DNA from: Corynebacterium aquatimens
GTDB taxonomy: Bacteria > Actinomycetota > Actinomycetes > Mycobacteriales > Mycobacteriaceae
Length of the DNA stretch: 64,000 nt
Direction: 5' to 3'
Assembly (NCBI RefSeq): GCF_030408395.1
Contig: NZ_CP046980.1
Coordinates: forward strand, 1,922,001 to 1,986,000
Below, piece by piece: positions 44,995 through 53,966 of the stretch. Every line of letters starts with the position of its first letter. The first letter of the stretch is position 1. The position numbers and the translations under genes are program-made. Under the pieces are notes generated by a model, which saw only the letters and a list, made by a program, of their open reading frames with translations, had not been told where the DNA came from and ran no database searches.

Positions 44995-47900
44995 GGTGCA
45001 CCTTCTCTCCTTCCGGCTGCACTGGGCACAGCGCCTTGATCTTGCAGTACGTGCAGTGGTCGCCAGCCTGCGCGCGTAGTCGTGGGCCCGTCATCTCTGC
45101 CGGAAGTGAGCTGATCAGCTCCAGAAACTCGTCGAGTTCTTCCGCAGTTTTCGCCTCTTGGGTCAACGCGGTCACTTTTTGGCTTTTTTCTGGGTACAAC
45201 AGCGTCGCACCATCTACGTTCAAGGCGGCCTCATGGTCGTCGGCGGTGACCACGGTGGGCTGCCCGTGCGTCATTTTCACTTTGCCTTTGCTCAACGCGA
45301 GCTGGTAGGCAGCCAGCTGCGCATGGTCCGGCATTTTCGCCTTAGTCGGAGCGTTCATCCCGCTCTTTAGGTCATAAACGTGAACGGTGTTGTCCCCAAG
45401 ATCCTCGAGCCTGTCAATGCGGGCGCTGATCGTCAGGTCGTGTGCTACCTGAACCTCCACGGGGACCTCAACGCCGAGGAGTCGGCGCTCATCCGGAACA
45501 GCCCGTAGCCAGTTCCGGCATCGCTCCAGCACCGTAGCAAACGCTGCGCGATCAGACTCAGCCATCCAAAAGGGAACGTCAAACAGCGACTCATAGGCGG
45601 CGAGAGTCATCGCCTTCGCAGCCTCATAATCAGCGCCGCGTTCCAAGGCCTCGAAGTAGTAGTGGAGTAAGTTTCCCTTCGCCATGTGCGTGCTGGTAAA
45701 CGGCACTACTTTGTCTTCAACCACGCTGCGCATCGGGCACTTCAGCAAAGCCTCAATCCGGGAGGGGGACAGTCGGTTGCGGGTGGGCATCGCCTCGCTT
45801 GTCGACGGCTCCGTGAGCGTCCACCACTTCTCAGGTGACGCATCGGCGATTCCGGCGTTACCCAGCTGCGCTAGATGCTCTGCTGCAGCCTCGCGCACTT
45901 TTTCATCGGCGGACTCATCAGCAGCATTGCGGCGTAGTTCGGCGATGAGATCCTCCCGCGCCAGAACGCGAAGTGGTTCCCCTGCGGCGTAGACCGTCGG
46001 TTCAGTGCCCACGTTTTCCAACAGCTCATCAACAAACCGCGATGGTTCAACAATCTCATCGCCGTCGGGAACATCCACCGCCGTCACAACAAGTTTTTTG
46101 TGAGCACGAGTGGTAGCGACGTGGAATAGCCGCCGTTCCTCCGCAAGACGATCCCGCACATGTGAAATTGGGGTCGCGGGATCGATACCGGAATCTAGGT
46201 AATCAATGAAGTCTTCTTGGCGGAAGATGGAGCCGGTTTCACTTAACTGCGGCCAGGACCCTTCCTGCACACCGGCTACTACGACCATCTGGAACTCTTT
46301 GCCTACCGCGCCGTGCGCGGTCAAAAGCGCGACAGCGTCAGGGCGAGCAACGCGACGATCGCGCACTCCCGTGGGAAGTTCCTGGCCGTTAATGTGGGCG
46401 ATGAAGGCATCTAGTCCGGCAGTTTCACGCCGTTCCGCAAAATCGCCCGCGGCGTCAAACAACGCCATGATTGCATCCAGACTGCGGTCCGCCTGCGACC
46501 CTGTTGCGCCGCCGCGCAAGGCGGTATGAAGCAGCCGTTCGCTCAAACCCGTGGCAGACCACACGGCCCACAAAACCGCCTCCACGCCCTCGCCTGCTTC
46601 CAATGCGGCACGGCCCGCGCCCAGCACTGAACGGATGCGCTGCAAAATTGCGTGCTCTCTTTCCGTCAACACAGATTCGAAATCCCCAAGAGCAGCCGCA
46701 TCACTTAAGTCGCCAGCAATCAGGTCGCTCAATGTTTCCTCAGGGCGCCGGTCCGGGTTACCGCGCCGAAGCCCGCGAAGCAGCTTGCGCAGGCTCACCG
46801 GATCCGAACCGCCAACAGGGCTGAGCAACAGCTCACGCCATTGCGCGGTACTGAGTTCCCCGTTGAGAGCTTCCAAGCCCAGCATCATCGCCCGCACGAT
46901 GGGCTGGTCCACCAACACCACGTCCGTGGGATCGACCGCCACCGGGACGCGGGCTTGGATGAGTGCGCGCCTAATCGGCTCAATCATGGACGTCGAGCGC
47001 ACAATCACCGCGATGTCTTTCCACGCAACACCTTCGACGCCCAAGTGCGTTCGGCGCACGCGGTCAACCACCGCCGCCGTGCCCAAGGAGGCACTTCCGG
47101 CAATCACCACTTCGGTCTCTGGATTTCGGCGAGATCGCCCCAGGTCAATCGTGGGGGCATCAAATTCACGAAAGAATTCTGGTGCGGCACCACGGAACTG
47201 GAACACGCTTTGCTCGCTGTCCCCGCCCACCACGGTGAGATGCGCAGCGCTGGACAACCGGCGGACCAGCTCAACCGCCGAGGGCGACAGGTGCTGGGCA
47301 TCATCGACGATCACCGTGTGCCACTTCTCCGGGAGTGGGCCCCGCACTGCCTCCGCGACCAGCTCTGAGGCGGAGTAACTCTTGGTTCCGTACAGCGCCA
47401 TGACTTTTTGGTATTCCTCCAAGAAGTCCCCAGCTGCAGACCACACGGGAATAGAATTGTCCGCTCCAGCTTCCCGCAGGTCATTGGGCGTTACGCCGCG
47501 CTCCACCGCGCGGAGCAAGAAATCGCGCAGCTGACGCGCAAACCCCACCAGTGGCAAGGCTGGGCGCAGTTGGAGGGGCCACGACCCCGTCCCATATTCC
47601 TCATGGCCAGCCAACAGATCCCGGATAGCCATGTCTTGCTCCGCACCGGAGATTAACCGGATCTGTTCACCTTCACGCTGGCGGACGATCGCAAACGCTA
47701 GGGAATGAACGGAACGGGCAATCGGTTCATCAACGAGGAACTGCGATTGACTCAACTGCACGCCGATTGCGCGGCGAACGCGCGCCGCTGCGTCCTTAGA
47801 AGACGTGATGAAGACAACCCCCGACGGATCAGCACCACGTTCAATGACGTTCACAGCCGTGTCGATCAAAAAGCTGGTGACCCCGGATCCTGCCTCCCCT

Positions 47901-48025
47901 GTCACCTTCACGCGCCCTTCGGTGGGCAGGTCATGATCCCACTGCCGGTTAAGCGGGCGGGCGGAATTCTCCACTAATTTCACCCGAGGTGTGGGCGGTG
48001 AGGTACGTCCCTGCTTCGAAGCCAT
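44987..48025 (-). CDS. adnA: AdnA-like helicase-nuclease subunit with a degenerate motor
   Basis: The protein has 1,012 residues. The UvrD-like N-terminal half is recognisable (VIVDDAQHLSPSAVELVRRL, VVGGDSEQSVFQFRGA), but its Walker A reads GEAGSGVT (43-50) with Val in place of the essential Lys. The C-terminal half is a RecB-type nuclease (SARIDRLED, HVYDLKSGMN). Cysteines placed as in Fe-S nucleases are one at LLKCPMRS and three in HCTYCKIKALC near the end. It probably supports AdnB as a structural/nuclease subunit while AdnB provides the motor. First gene of the adnA-adnB-channel-uvrD2 run. Confidence 0.92.
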   Translation of the reverse strand: MASKQGRTSPPTPRVKLVENSARPLNRQWDHDLPTEGRVKVTGEAGSGVTSFLIDTAVNVIERGADPSGVVFITSSKDAAARVRRAIGVQLSQSQFLVDEPIARSVHSLAFAIVRQREGEQIRLISGAEQDMAIRDLLAGHEEYGTGSWPLQLRPALPLVGFARQLRDFLLRAVERGVTPNDLREAGADNSIPVWSAAGDFLEEYQKVMALYGTKSYSASELVAEAVRGPLPEKWHTVIVDDAQHLSPSAVELVRRLSSAAHLTVVGGDSEQSVFQFRGAAPEFFREFDAPTIDLGRSRRNPETEVVIAGSASLGTAAVVDRVRRTHLGVEGVAWKDIAVIVRSTSMIEPIRRALIQARVPVAVDPTDVVLVDQPIVRAMMLGLEALNGELSTAQWRELLLSPVGGSDPVSLRKLLRGLRRGNPDRRPEETLSDLIAGDLSDAAALGDFESVLTEREHAILQRIRSVLGAGRAALEAGEGVEAVLWAVWSATGLSERLLHTALRGGATGSQADRSLDAIMALFDAAGDFAERRETAGLDAFIAHINGQELPTGVRDRRVARPDAVALLTAHGAVGKEFQMVVVAGVQEGSWPQLSETGSIFRQEDFIDYLDSGIDPATPISHVRDRLAEERRLFHVATTRAHKKLVVTAVDVPDGDEIVEPSRFVDELLENVGTEPTVYAAGEPLRVLAREDLIAELRRNAADESADEKVREAAAEHLAQLGNAGIADASPEKWWTLTEPSTSEAMPTRNRLSPSRIEALLKCPMRSVVEDKVVPFTSTHMAKGNLLHYYFEALERGADYEAAKAMTLAAYESLFDVPFWMAESDRAAFATVLERCRNWLRAVPDERRLLGVEVPVEVQVAHDLTISARIDRLEDLGDNTVHVYDLKSGMNAPTKAKMPDHAQLAAYQLALSKGKVKMTHGQPTVVTADDHEAALNVDGATLLYPEKSQKVTALTQEAKTAEELDEFLELISSLPAEMTGPRLRAQAGDHCTYCKIKALCPVQPEGEKVHHG

Positions 48026-48045
48026 GGACCAATTCTTACAGGGCG

Positions 48046-48768
48046 CTAGGACACGAGCAGCGCACGGACACTCTCAAATATCGAACTCTCGTTCGATTTC
48101 GTGTTCCCGAGCTGCACGGCAACCATTTCCCGGTAGTCCAGCGCGCGTTCACACAGGAACCCGATGTCGGGGACGTGGGACCACCGCTCCAGCACGCCCT
48201 CATCGACCGCTCCCGCCAGCAGGCCGTCGATAAGCACGAGCGCCGCGCTAAACCCACGCGGACGCGGGAACACTGGAGGCACGATGTCGGTGATAGCCGG
48301 TGGCAAACTGCCTGAAAAAACGCACGTCCCCAGGAAATCCATGTGTACCGCTTGGCCGTGTGGCCCAACCGTGTGCTCCTCCCACACTGCCCGATCCGCC
48401 CGCGCAAAGACCGTGTCATTATCCAGCCGCGGGACCTCTACTTTCGCCTCCGCGAGCGCGTCATCCAAGCGCAACGCAGCAGCCACCGCCTCGTCGATAC
48501 GAGCCTGCGGCAAGCCGTCGATGAAATCGGAAGCGCGGTAGCCGCCGACCACCAAACGCCCATCGAAGGAACGGACGGGCCGCGCAATGCGCAGGCCCTC
48601 CACGTGCAGCTTTTCACGCACCCCAGCCGACCACTTCGTGTGCGAGGGTGCAGAACCAATCGCAATCGTGCCGCACCGCACGCCGTTATCCCACGCTGGC
48701 CCCAATGGCTGCAGCGGAGCACCCTCGGCATTAAACGACGTCAGTACATGCCCGGGGATAATCGCCAT
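48046..48768 (-). CDS. TIGR02569 family protein
   Basis: The protein has 240 residues from ATG 48768 (MAIIPGHVLT); an open extension to 48885 is antisense read-through and has no start signal. It is recognised as the actinobacterial TIGR02569 family (Rv3205c-like) from PLGPAWDNGVRCGTIAIG and VGGYRASDFIDGLPQARIDE. No enzymatic motif is evident and the function is unknown. The gene lies between adnA and the DUF3152 gene on the same strand, as in mycobacteria. Confidence 0.82.
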   Translation of the reverse strand: MAIIPGHVLTSFNAEGAPLQPLGPAWDNGVRCGTIAIGSAPSHTKWSAGVREKLHVEGLRIARPVRSFDGRLVVGGYRASDFIDGLPQARIDEAVAAALRLDDALAEAKVEVPRLDNDTVFARADRAVWEEHTVGPHGQAVHMDFLGTCVFSGSLPPAITDIVPPVFPRPRGFSAALVLIDGLLAGAVDEGVLERWSHVPDIGFLCERALDYREMVAVQLGNTKSNESSIFESVRALLVS

Positions 48769-48808
48769 CGGGAATCCTTTCTTAGGCGTGAAGTGCCGGC
48801 TTTGAGCT

Positions 48809-49696
48809 CTAGGTAGAAGACGGACGCGGGTACGGCCACGGGTTGGGGCGGCAGGTGTCTGTGTTATCCGGATACACGGACTCATTAGAGAACTTGCGTA
48901 GCTCAGCGTTGCTCATGCTCAAGGTCTGCTGCATCATGATCGGCGCGAGCTGGTTCGGCCCACCGCACGGAACGTGATCAGCAAAGCCCAGCGCGTGCCC
49001 GACCTCATGATTCACCATGTACTGGCGGTACTGCCCCAGGTCACCTTGGAACGGCACGGCGCCGCGCACCCAGCGTGATTCATTAATCAGCACGCGATCC
49101 TGCTCCGTTTCTTGGTCAAGCAGGCGGCAGGACGTTTCGATCTCAATGTCCGCCCCGCACTTCTCCCGCGTTGTCCCCACCGACGTCAGCTGAATGCGCA
49201 GAGTCGGGTCCTGGTCGGGAGCAACGTGTTCAAACCGAAACCTTGGGTCATTAGTCCACCCGCGCGGGTCAGCTAGGACGGCATCGACCATCGCCGCGAA
49301 TGCCTCGTCCCCGCCATAACCGGTGGTATTCACACCGTTTTCAATTTCCACCACGTAGCGGACTGTATTTTCCTTGCCCTCGCCCACGGTGGCGCCGGGC
49401 TGGCCGACGGTGCGGTACGTTCCATCCCCCTGCTGCGCGAACTCGGCGCCAGGCGGCAACTGGGTCGGAGCAACGTCGCCCTCGGGCAACTGGCGCGGGG
49501 CCTGAAGCGACGTCGGCTGTGCTTCACTGGTGTGCGCGCCCACCATCTCATCCTCCGGCGTGCGCAGGATGCTCATGATGAGGAAAACAGTCACTACCGC
49601 CAACACCGGGATGGCGTACGCACGCCACCCGTAGACTCGCGCAAATCGCACGAGGGCGGGATCAGACTGCGGCTGTGGGCGGCGGTGGTTACTCAT
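48809..49696 (-). CDS. DUF3152 membrane-anchored metalloprotease-like protein
   Basis: The protein has 295 residues: one N-terminal membrane segment (about 27-43), a Pro/Gln-rich linker, then the DUF3152 domain with the zinc motif HEVGHALGFADH (230-241), the HExxHxxGxxxH pattern of metzincin-like peptidases. Two Cys pairs (EKCGAD/TSCRLL and PCGG/DTCRP) would suit an extracellular domain. The substrate is unknown. Its start overlaps the stop of the DUF3107 gene by 4 bp. Confidence 0.9.
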   Translation of the reverse strand: MSNHRRPQPQSDPALVRFARVYGWRAYAIPVLAVVTVFLIMSILRTPEDEMVGAHTSEAQPTSLQAPRQLPEGDVAPTQLPPGAEFAQQGDGTYRTVGQPGATVGEGKENTVRYVVEIENGVNTTGYGGDEAFAAMVDAVLADPRGWTNDPRFRFEHVAPDQDPTLRIQLTSVGTTREKCGADIEIETSCRLLDQETEQDRVLINESRWVRGAVPFQGDLGQYRQYMVNHEVGHALGFADHVPCGGPNQLAPIMMQQTLSMSNAELRKFSNESVYPDNTDTCRPNPWPYPRPSST

Positions 49697-49920
49697 GCCC
49701 CGCCAAAGCCCACTGTCCGCTGAGACGACGTCCCGAGCTCCACGTAGTTGATGCGGTCGGTGCGCACTACAAAGCGCATGCCACGCTCATCTTCAAAGGT
49801 CACGGTCGCGTCGCCCGACTCAATGGCGCTGACAATTTGTCCTTCCACATCAGCTTGGTCGGCGCTGGAGGTAACGGAAAGCTCCCGGGGGCTATCCACG
49901 AGGCCAATCTTCAATTCCAT
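49693..49920 (-). CDS. DUF3107 small protein
   Basis: The protein has 75 residues, the standard length of the family (Rv3208A/TB9.4-like). The sequence MELKIGLVDSPRELSV…TFEDERGMRFVVRTDRINYVELG is the whole family signature. It is a small beta-rich cytoplasmic protein of unknown function. It overlaps the DUF3152 gene by 4 bp and is divergent from the rhlE-type helicase gene. Confidence 0.9.
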   Translation of the reverse strand: MELKIGLVDSPRELSVTSSADQADVEGQIVSAIESGDATVTFEDERGMRFVVRTDRINYVELGTSSQRTVGFGGA

Positions 49921-50010
49921 CTAAGTGCACTCCCTCATCTTTTGAAAGCTTCTTCTAAGCTCCAGTAACTAATAGTCATATTGTAACCGCGGCCAGTTAA
50001 GATTACTGAC

Positions 50011-51348
50011 GTGCCTACGCAACCCGAGAAAGCTCCCGAGTCAGCATCGGCTGTGCCACCAACGTTCGCGCAGCTTGGCGTCGCGGCAGAAATCGTGGAC
50101 GCACTCGCTGATCACGGGGTGCGCCGTGTCTTCAGCATTCAAGAGCTCACCTTGCCGTTGGCTCTTGATGGCCGGGATCTCATCGGCCAAGCCCGCACCG
50201 GCATGGGCAAGACTTTCGCGTTCGGCGTCGCCGTGCTCGATCGCGTCTTCGACTCCGCGGACATCGCCGAACTCGACGGCACGCCGCGCGCCCTCGTTGT
50301 CACGCCCACGCGCGAACTCGCAGTCCAGGTGGGTGAAGACCTCGCGCTTGCTGCGAAGAACACGCCTCTTCGCTTAGCGACGATTTATGGCGGGCGCCCC
50401 TACGACGAGCAAATTGAGGCGTTGAACAACGGCATCGATGTGGTTGTTGGCACCCCGGGCCGTCTGCTGGATTTGTACGAACGCGGCGACCTGCAGCTCA
50501 ACCAGGTAGCGATTCTTGTCCTCGATGAAGCCGACGAAATGCTTGACTTGGGCTTCCTCCCGGACATCCAGAAATTGTGGGGTGCGCTGCCCCAGCCGCT
50601 GCAGACCATGCTGTTTTCAGCAACGATGCCGGGGCCGATCCTCACCCTCGCTCGTTCGATGATGAACACGCCTATCCACATCCGAGCAGAGTCCCCCGAC
50701 GAATCCTCGCTGCATGAAACCACCAACCAGGTGGTGTTCCAATCACACCGGATGGACAAGCCCGAAGTCACGGCCAAGATCCTTCAGGCGCGAAACCGCG
50801 GACGAACCATCATCTTCACGCGCACGAAAAGAACGGCAGCGGAAGTTGCAGAAGATCTCGCAGCACGCGGCTTCAAGGTTGGATCGGTCCACGGTGATCT
50901 TGGTCAGGTAGCGCGCGAACGTTCTTTGAACGCATTCCGCGAAGCAACAGTGGAAATCCTGGTCGCCACCGACGTGGCTGCCCGTGGAATCGACGTCGAG
51001 GATGTCACCCACGTGATCAACTACCAGACCCCCGATGATCCCATGACCTACGTCCACCGCATCGGGCGCACGGGGCGTGCTGGGCGCTCTGGCACTGCCG
51101 TGACCCTGGTGGGATTTGATGAGGCAGCGAAGTGGAAGCTGATCAGCGACGAACTTGGCCTTGATCAGCCGGAACCCCCATCGTGGTTCTCCACCTCCCC
51201 GGAACTGTACGAGGCGTTGGATATCCCGGAGGATGCCGAATCAACCGTCGGTCCAGCCCGGGAGGTTCACGCCTCCCGCGGCGGAGGCAGCCCTCGCCGC
51301 ACCCCACGCGGAAAAGGTGGAAACGGAAGGAAGCGTAATCGCCGATGA
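50011..51348 (+). CDS. rhlE: DEAD-box RNA helicase (RhlE type)
   Basis: The protein has 445 residues from GTG. The Q motif is FAQLGVAAEIVDALADHGV…SIQE, motif I ARTGMGKT, motif Ia PTRELAVQV, motif II VLDEADEML, motif III SATMP, motif V ATDVAARGIDV and motif VI HRIGRTGRAGR. The C-terminal basic tail (GGNGRKRNRR) would bind RNA. It probably acts in RNA remodelling or ribosome assembly; Rv3211 is the mycobacterial counterpart. The stop overlaps the start of the next gene (ATGA), so the two are coupled. Confidence 0.92.
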   Translation: MPTQPEKAPESASAVPPTFAQLGVAAEIVDALADHGVRRVFSIQELTLPLALDGRDLIGQARTGMGKTFAFGVAVLDRVFDSADIAELDGTPRALVVTPTRELAVQVGEDLALAAKNTPLRLATIYGGRPYDEQIEALNNGIDVVVGTPGRLLDLYERGDLQLNQVAILVLDEADEMLDLGFLPDIQKLWGALPQPLQTMLFSATMPGPILTLARSMMNTPIHIRAESPDESSLHETTNQVVFQSHRMDKPEVTAKILQARNRGRTIIFTRTKRTAAEVAEDLAARGFKVGSVHGDLGQVARERSLNAFREATVEILVATDVAARGIDVEDVTHVINYQTPDDPMTYVHRIGRTGRAGRSGTAVTLVGFDEAAKWKLISDELGLDQPEPPSWFSTSPELYEALDIPEDAESTVGPAREVHASRGGGSPRRTPRGKGGNGRKRNRR

Positions 51349-52562
51349 GCACACCTCTGCGCCGCACAAAGAATGATCTAATCGCCACCGCCGTTATCGC
51401 AGCCGTGTGCTGCGTTGCCTTAGTGTGGGCGTTTTTTAGCGCACCGATCAGGCAGGCACACCTTGAAACTGCTGCGGAGGAAGTCCCGGACCAAGGCGTC
51501 CTTGCCGTTGTGCCGAGCGCACTGACGGAAAGCTGGCGCGTTGCTGACGAATCCCCGCGGCAGCGCCCGCTGGTAGTCAACGGACTGATCGTTGCCTACT
51601 CCGACAACACGATCACTGCGTACAAGGCCGACCAGACCAAGGTGTGGTCATACACCCGCAAAGATGCGGAGCTGTGTGGTTTAGAAAGCGCCTGGAACAA
51701 GGTCGTTGCCATCTACCGCACGTCAGTCGGATGCGGTGATGTCGTGGCCATCAACGCGGCAACCGGGCAGTATGACCGGACGCGTTCTTCTTCTGCGCCC
51801 GATGACGTTGTGAGCTTTGCGTCTAACGACCGCGTTGGAATCGTGGGCCAAACCCGCGCCGAGCTGTGGCGCGACGACATGGTGCGCACCGTGGAATACG
51901 GACGTGTGGAAGCGCCCCAAGAACCTAACATGCAGCCCAATCCCGACTGCGAGCTCACCTCAGCGATGACGCGGTCCGACCTATTCGCCGTCACCGAAAA
52001 GTGCGAAGACGGTAGCTACCTGCGGCTGCAGAAGACCACCCCGGAAGATTCCCGTAAACCGGAGCTGCATTCTTCCGTCCTCATTCCGGATGGCTCCTAT
52101 CTGGTGGCCGTTGGCCAAGAACTCGCGGCCATCTATGATCCGGCGGAAAGCACAGTGGCTGCGTACCGCCAAGACGGCTCATCCACAGCCAAGGCGGAAG
52201 TGCCCCCGTCCAACCTTCTATCGAACGCTGCCTTCGGTGTTGCCAGGGTTGAGACGTCTGACTTGCCGGAAAACATGACGTACCACGACGGCACGAACCT
52301 CATGCTGCTCGACCCCAATAATCTGCAGGTCACGCTCATCTTCAAGGACACACCCCTGGGCACGGGCGTCGCGGTTGCTGACAGGCTCCTGTTTGCCACC
52401 CCCGGCAACATCACCGTGGCCAACTGGAAAACCAAGCAAGCTGAAACCAACATTCCCGTGGATCGCGGTGGCTACAACGGGCCAGTATCCGTGGCGTCCG
52501 CTGGCCCTACGATCGTCGAAAAGCGTGGCTTAGAACTAGTAATTCTTGACGCTACCGTCTAG
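51345..52562 (+). CDS. Membrane-anchored beta-propeller-like protein (Rv3212 type)
   Basis: The protein has 405 residues. A single N-terminal membrane helix (about residues 13-31) is followed by an extracytoplasmic domain with repeating WSYTRKDAELCG, VVAINAATGQYDRT and AAIYDPAESTVAAY segments, resembling a PQQ-type beta-propeller. Cys pairs are present. No catalytic motif was seen. It overlaps the RNA helicase gene by 4 bp at its start and converges with, and overlaps by 11 bp, the membrane-protein gene downstream. Function unknown. Confidence 0.75.
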   Translation: MSTPLRRTKNDLIATAVIAAVCCVALVWAFFSAPIRQAHLETAAEEVPDQGVLAVVPSALTESWRVADESPRQRPLVVNGLIVAYSDNTITAYKADQTKVWSYTRKDAELCGLESAWNKVVAIYRTSVGCGDVVAINAATGQYDRTRSSSAPDDVVSFASNDRVGIVGQTRAELWRDDMVRTVEYGRVEAPQEPNMQPNPDCELTSAMTRSDLFAVTEKCEDGSYLRLQKTTPEDSRKPELHSSVLIPDGSYLVAVGQELAAIYDPAESTVAAYRQDGSSTAKAEVPPSNLLSNAAFGVARVETSDLPENMTYHDGTNLMLLDPNNLQVTLIFKDTPLGTGVAVADRLLFATPGNITVANWKTKQAETNIPVDRGGYNGPVSVASAGPTIVEKRGLELVILDATV

Positions 52563-53022
52563 TTGAACGTGAACTCTGTGCCTGCGCCTCACGCTTAGCG
52601 ACGAAGTTTGACTCGGCCCAGTGGCGCGACTTCGGGTGAAGCGCCGCAACTAACACCACGATCACGGACGCCACCGTGACAGCCCCAAGCTGGGCAGCAC
52701 CGCCTTGGAACATGAAGAACGCCACGCCGAGCAAAATGATGTTGATGTAGATGATCAGCGTGCGCCCCCACTGCCGGCCGCGCAGAATGTTCACGGCCGC
52801 GTAGATCACAAAACCGAAGACCGCGATGATGAAAACGGCCGTGCCATAACCCACGAAATCGGCGGCACCCGTCGTGGACTCAATCGACGATTCTCCCCCA
52901 CCACGCGCTGTTTCCACAGCGGAGTAAACGCCGTAGCCAATCACGGCCACCGACTGGATAATCGCGGCTACGGCAGCCACCTTCATAGCGATTGGTGCTG
53001 GCAGGCTCTCATATTCACTCAC
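52552..53022 (-). CDS. Small integral membrane protein
   Basis: The protein has 156 residues from GTG 53022 (SEYESLPAPIAM…); an upstream in-frame GTG at 53043 is possible. Four hydrophobic helices are visible: MKVAAVAAIIQSVAVIGYGV, DFVGYGTAVFIIAVFGFVIY, LIIYINIILLGVAFFMF and VTVASVIVVLVAALH. A basic Ser/Arg-rich tail ends the protein. Function unknown. Confidence 0.75.
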   Translation of the reverse strand: MSEYESLPAPIAMKVAAVAAIIQSVAVIGYGVYSAVETARGGGESSIESTTGAADFVGYGTAVFIIAVFGFVIYAAVNILRGRQWGRTLIIYINIILLGVAFFMFQGGAAQLGAVTVASVIVVLVAALHPKSRHWAESNFVAKREAQAQSSRSTRR

Positions 53023-53043
53023 GGGAACAGTGTATCGCCCCAC

Positions 53044-53480
53044 GCGACGCCACCATCATTCCAGCCGCACCCAAGGCGCGTTTACCCTTAGTCAGGTTGG
53101 ATAACCAAATTACTTCGCTATGAATTAGGTCACATTATTGCCTGTAACCCTAGCGGAACCGGCGTGAACGTGTCATTATCGTCGGGTAGCAAAAACAAAG
53201 TGCTAGTTACCTAGCCATTAACTTCCAGCCGCTAGGAAGTTAACAAAAAGTGAATCGGATGACGGGTCTCGCAGCCAACGAGAAACACCGCCCGGTCCAC
53301 CCGCAAGGACACACCCGCGTAAAGCCCTCACACGAGGATGACGTCTACTCGCCTGCCTTCGCGCATGCCCGAGTTTTCCTGTTATCCCCGCTAAAAGGGC
53401 TGCTAGTGGCGCGCACTCACAACACCCAGAATATTTAACCACACTTTTAATCCAGACTTTTTTAAAAAGGAGACATCACC
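53044..53480 (+). promoter_or_regulatory. 437-bp upstream region of whcE with a candidate SigH promoter
   Basis: No gene is supported here. GGAACC (53155-53160) followed about 19 bp later by CGTC (53180-53183) resembles the GGAAt…CGTT promoter of SigH-type factors, imperfect in the -10. A strong ribosome binding site (AAAGGAG) precedes whcE. The long leader leaves room for more than one promoter; nothing else is recognisable. Confidence 0.35.
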
Positions 53481-53738
53481 ATGGATTGGCGCCACGAAGC
53501 AGTATGCCGCGACGAAGACCCCGAACTGTTCTTCCCGGTCGGTAACTCCGGCCCCGCACTTGCCCAGATCGCGCAGGCCAAGCTGGTCTGCCACCGCTGC
53601 CCAGTTAGCTCCATGTGCCTGAAGTGGGCACTTGAAACCGGCCAGGACGCTGGCGTGTGGGGCGGTATGTCTGAAGAAGAGCGCCGCGCACTCAAGCGCC
53701 GCAACAAGGCCCGCAAGCGCGCTGCAGTTTCTGCCTAA
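53481..53738 (+). CDS. whcE: WhiB-family iron-sulfur transcription regulator (WhiB1/WhcE)
   Basis: The protein has 85 residues. The four cluster ligands are C9, C37, C40 and C46 (CHRCPVSSMC), the turn GVWGGMSEEER is the family signature, and the tail RRALKRRNKARKRAA is the DNA-binding basic segment. WhiB proteins carry a redox-sensitive [4Fe-4S] cluster and often act with sigma factors. The position near rshA/sigH matches corynebacterial whcE, reported to respond to oxidative and heat stress. It sits alone on the plus strand, followed by the tiny bL37 gene. Confidence 0.9.
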   Translation: MDWRHEAVCRDEDPELFFPVGNSGPALAQIAQAKLVCHRCPVSSMCLKWALETGQDAGVWGGMSEEERRALKRRNKARKRAAVSA

Positions 53739-53818
53739 ACCGCGGACCGATTATCCCTACGGCGTGCCCTGCCGATAGGGTTAATTGGACTAAATCCAAT
53801 AGCACAAAGGAGTTCACC

Positions 53819-53893
53819 ATGAGCAAGCGTGGCCGTAAGCGCAAGGACCGTCGCAAGAAGAGCGCAAACCGCGGTAAGCGTCCAAACGCATAA
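53819..53893 (+). CDS. 24-residue ribosomal protein bL37
   Basis: The frame ATG 53819 to TAA 53893 encodes MSKRGRKRKDRRKKSANRGK RPNA, an almost wholly basic peptide. It closely matches the small actinobacterial large-subunit protein bL37, known in mycobacteria. The ribosome binding site AAAGGAG is 8 nt upstream, and a strong terminator follows at 53909-53957. It is too short for most gene finders. The location between whcE and rshA is as in related genomes. Confidence 0.88.
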   Translation: MSKRGRKRKDRRKKSANRGKRPNA

Positions 53894-53908
53894 GTATCGC
53901 GAACAACC

Positions 53909-53957
53909 AATCGCCCTGCCCCAGTTCTTAAAGGAGCTGATAGGCGGGGCGATTTTT
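53909..53957 (+). terminator. Rho-independent terminator after bL37
   Basis: ATCGCCCTGCC (from 53910) pairs with GGCGGGGCGAT (to 53952) with one G:T pair, followed by TTTTT. It lies 16 bp after the bL37 stop and in front of the convergent rshA stop. Confidence 0.75.
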
Positions 53958-53966
53958 GTGCCCGTG

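Noticed and set aside
53753..53782. Hairpin between whcE and bL37 (CCCTACGGC / GCCGATAGGG) as a terminator
   Set aside because: The stem has a bulge and only a short TTAATT follows. It may attenuate, but the evidence is too weak to list as a terminator.
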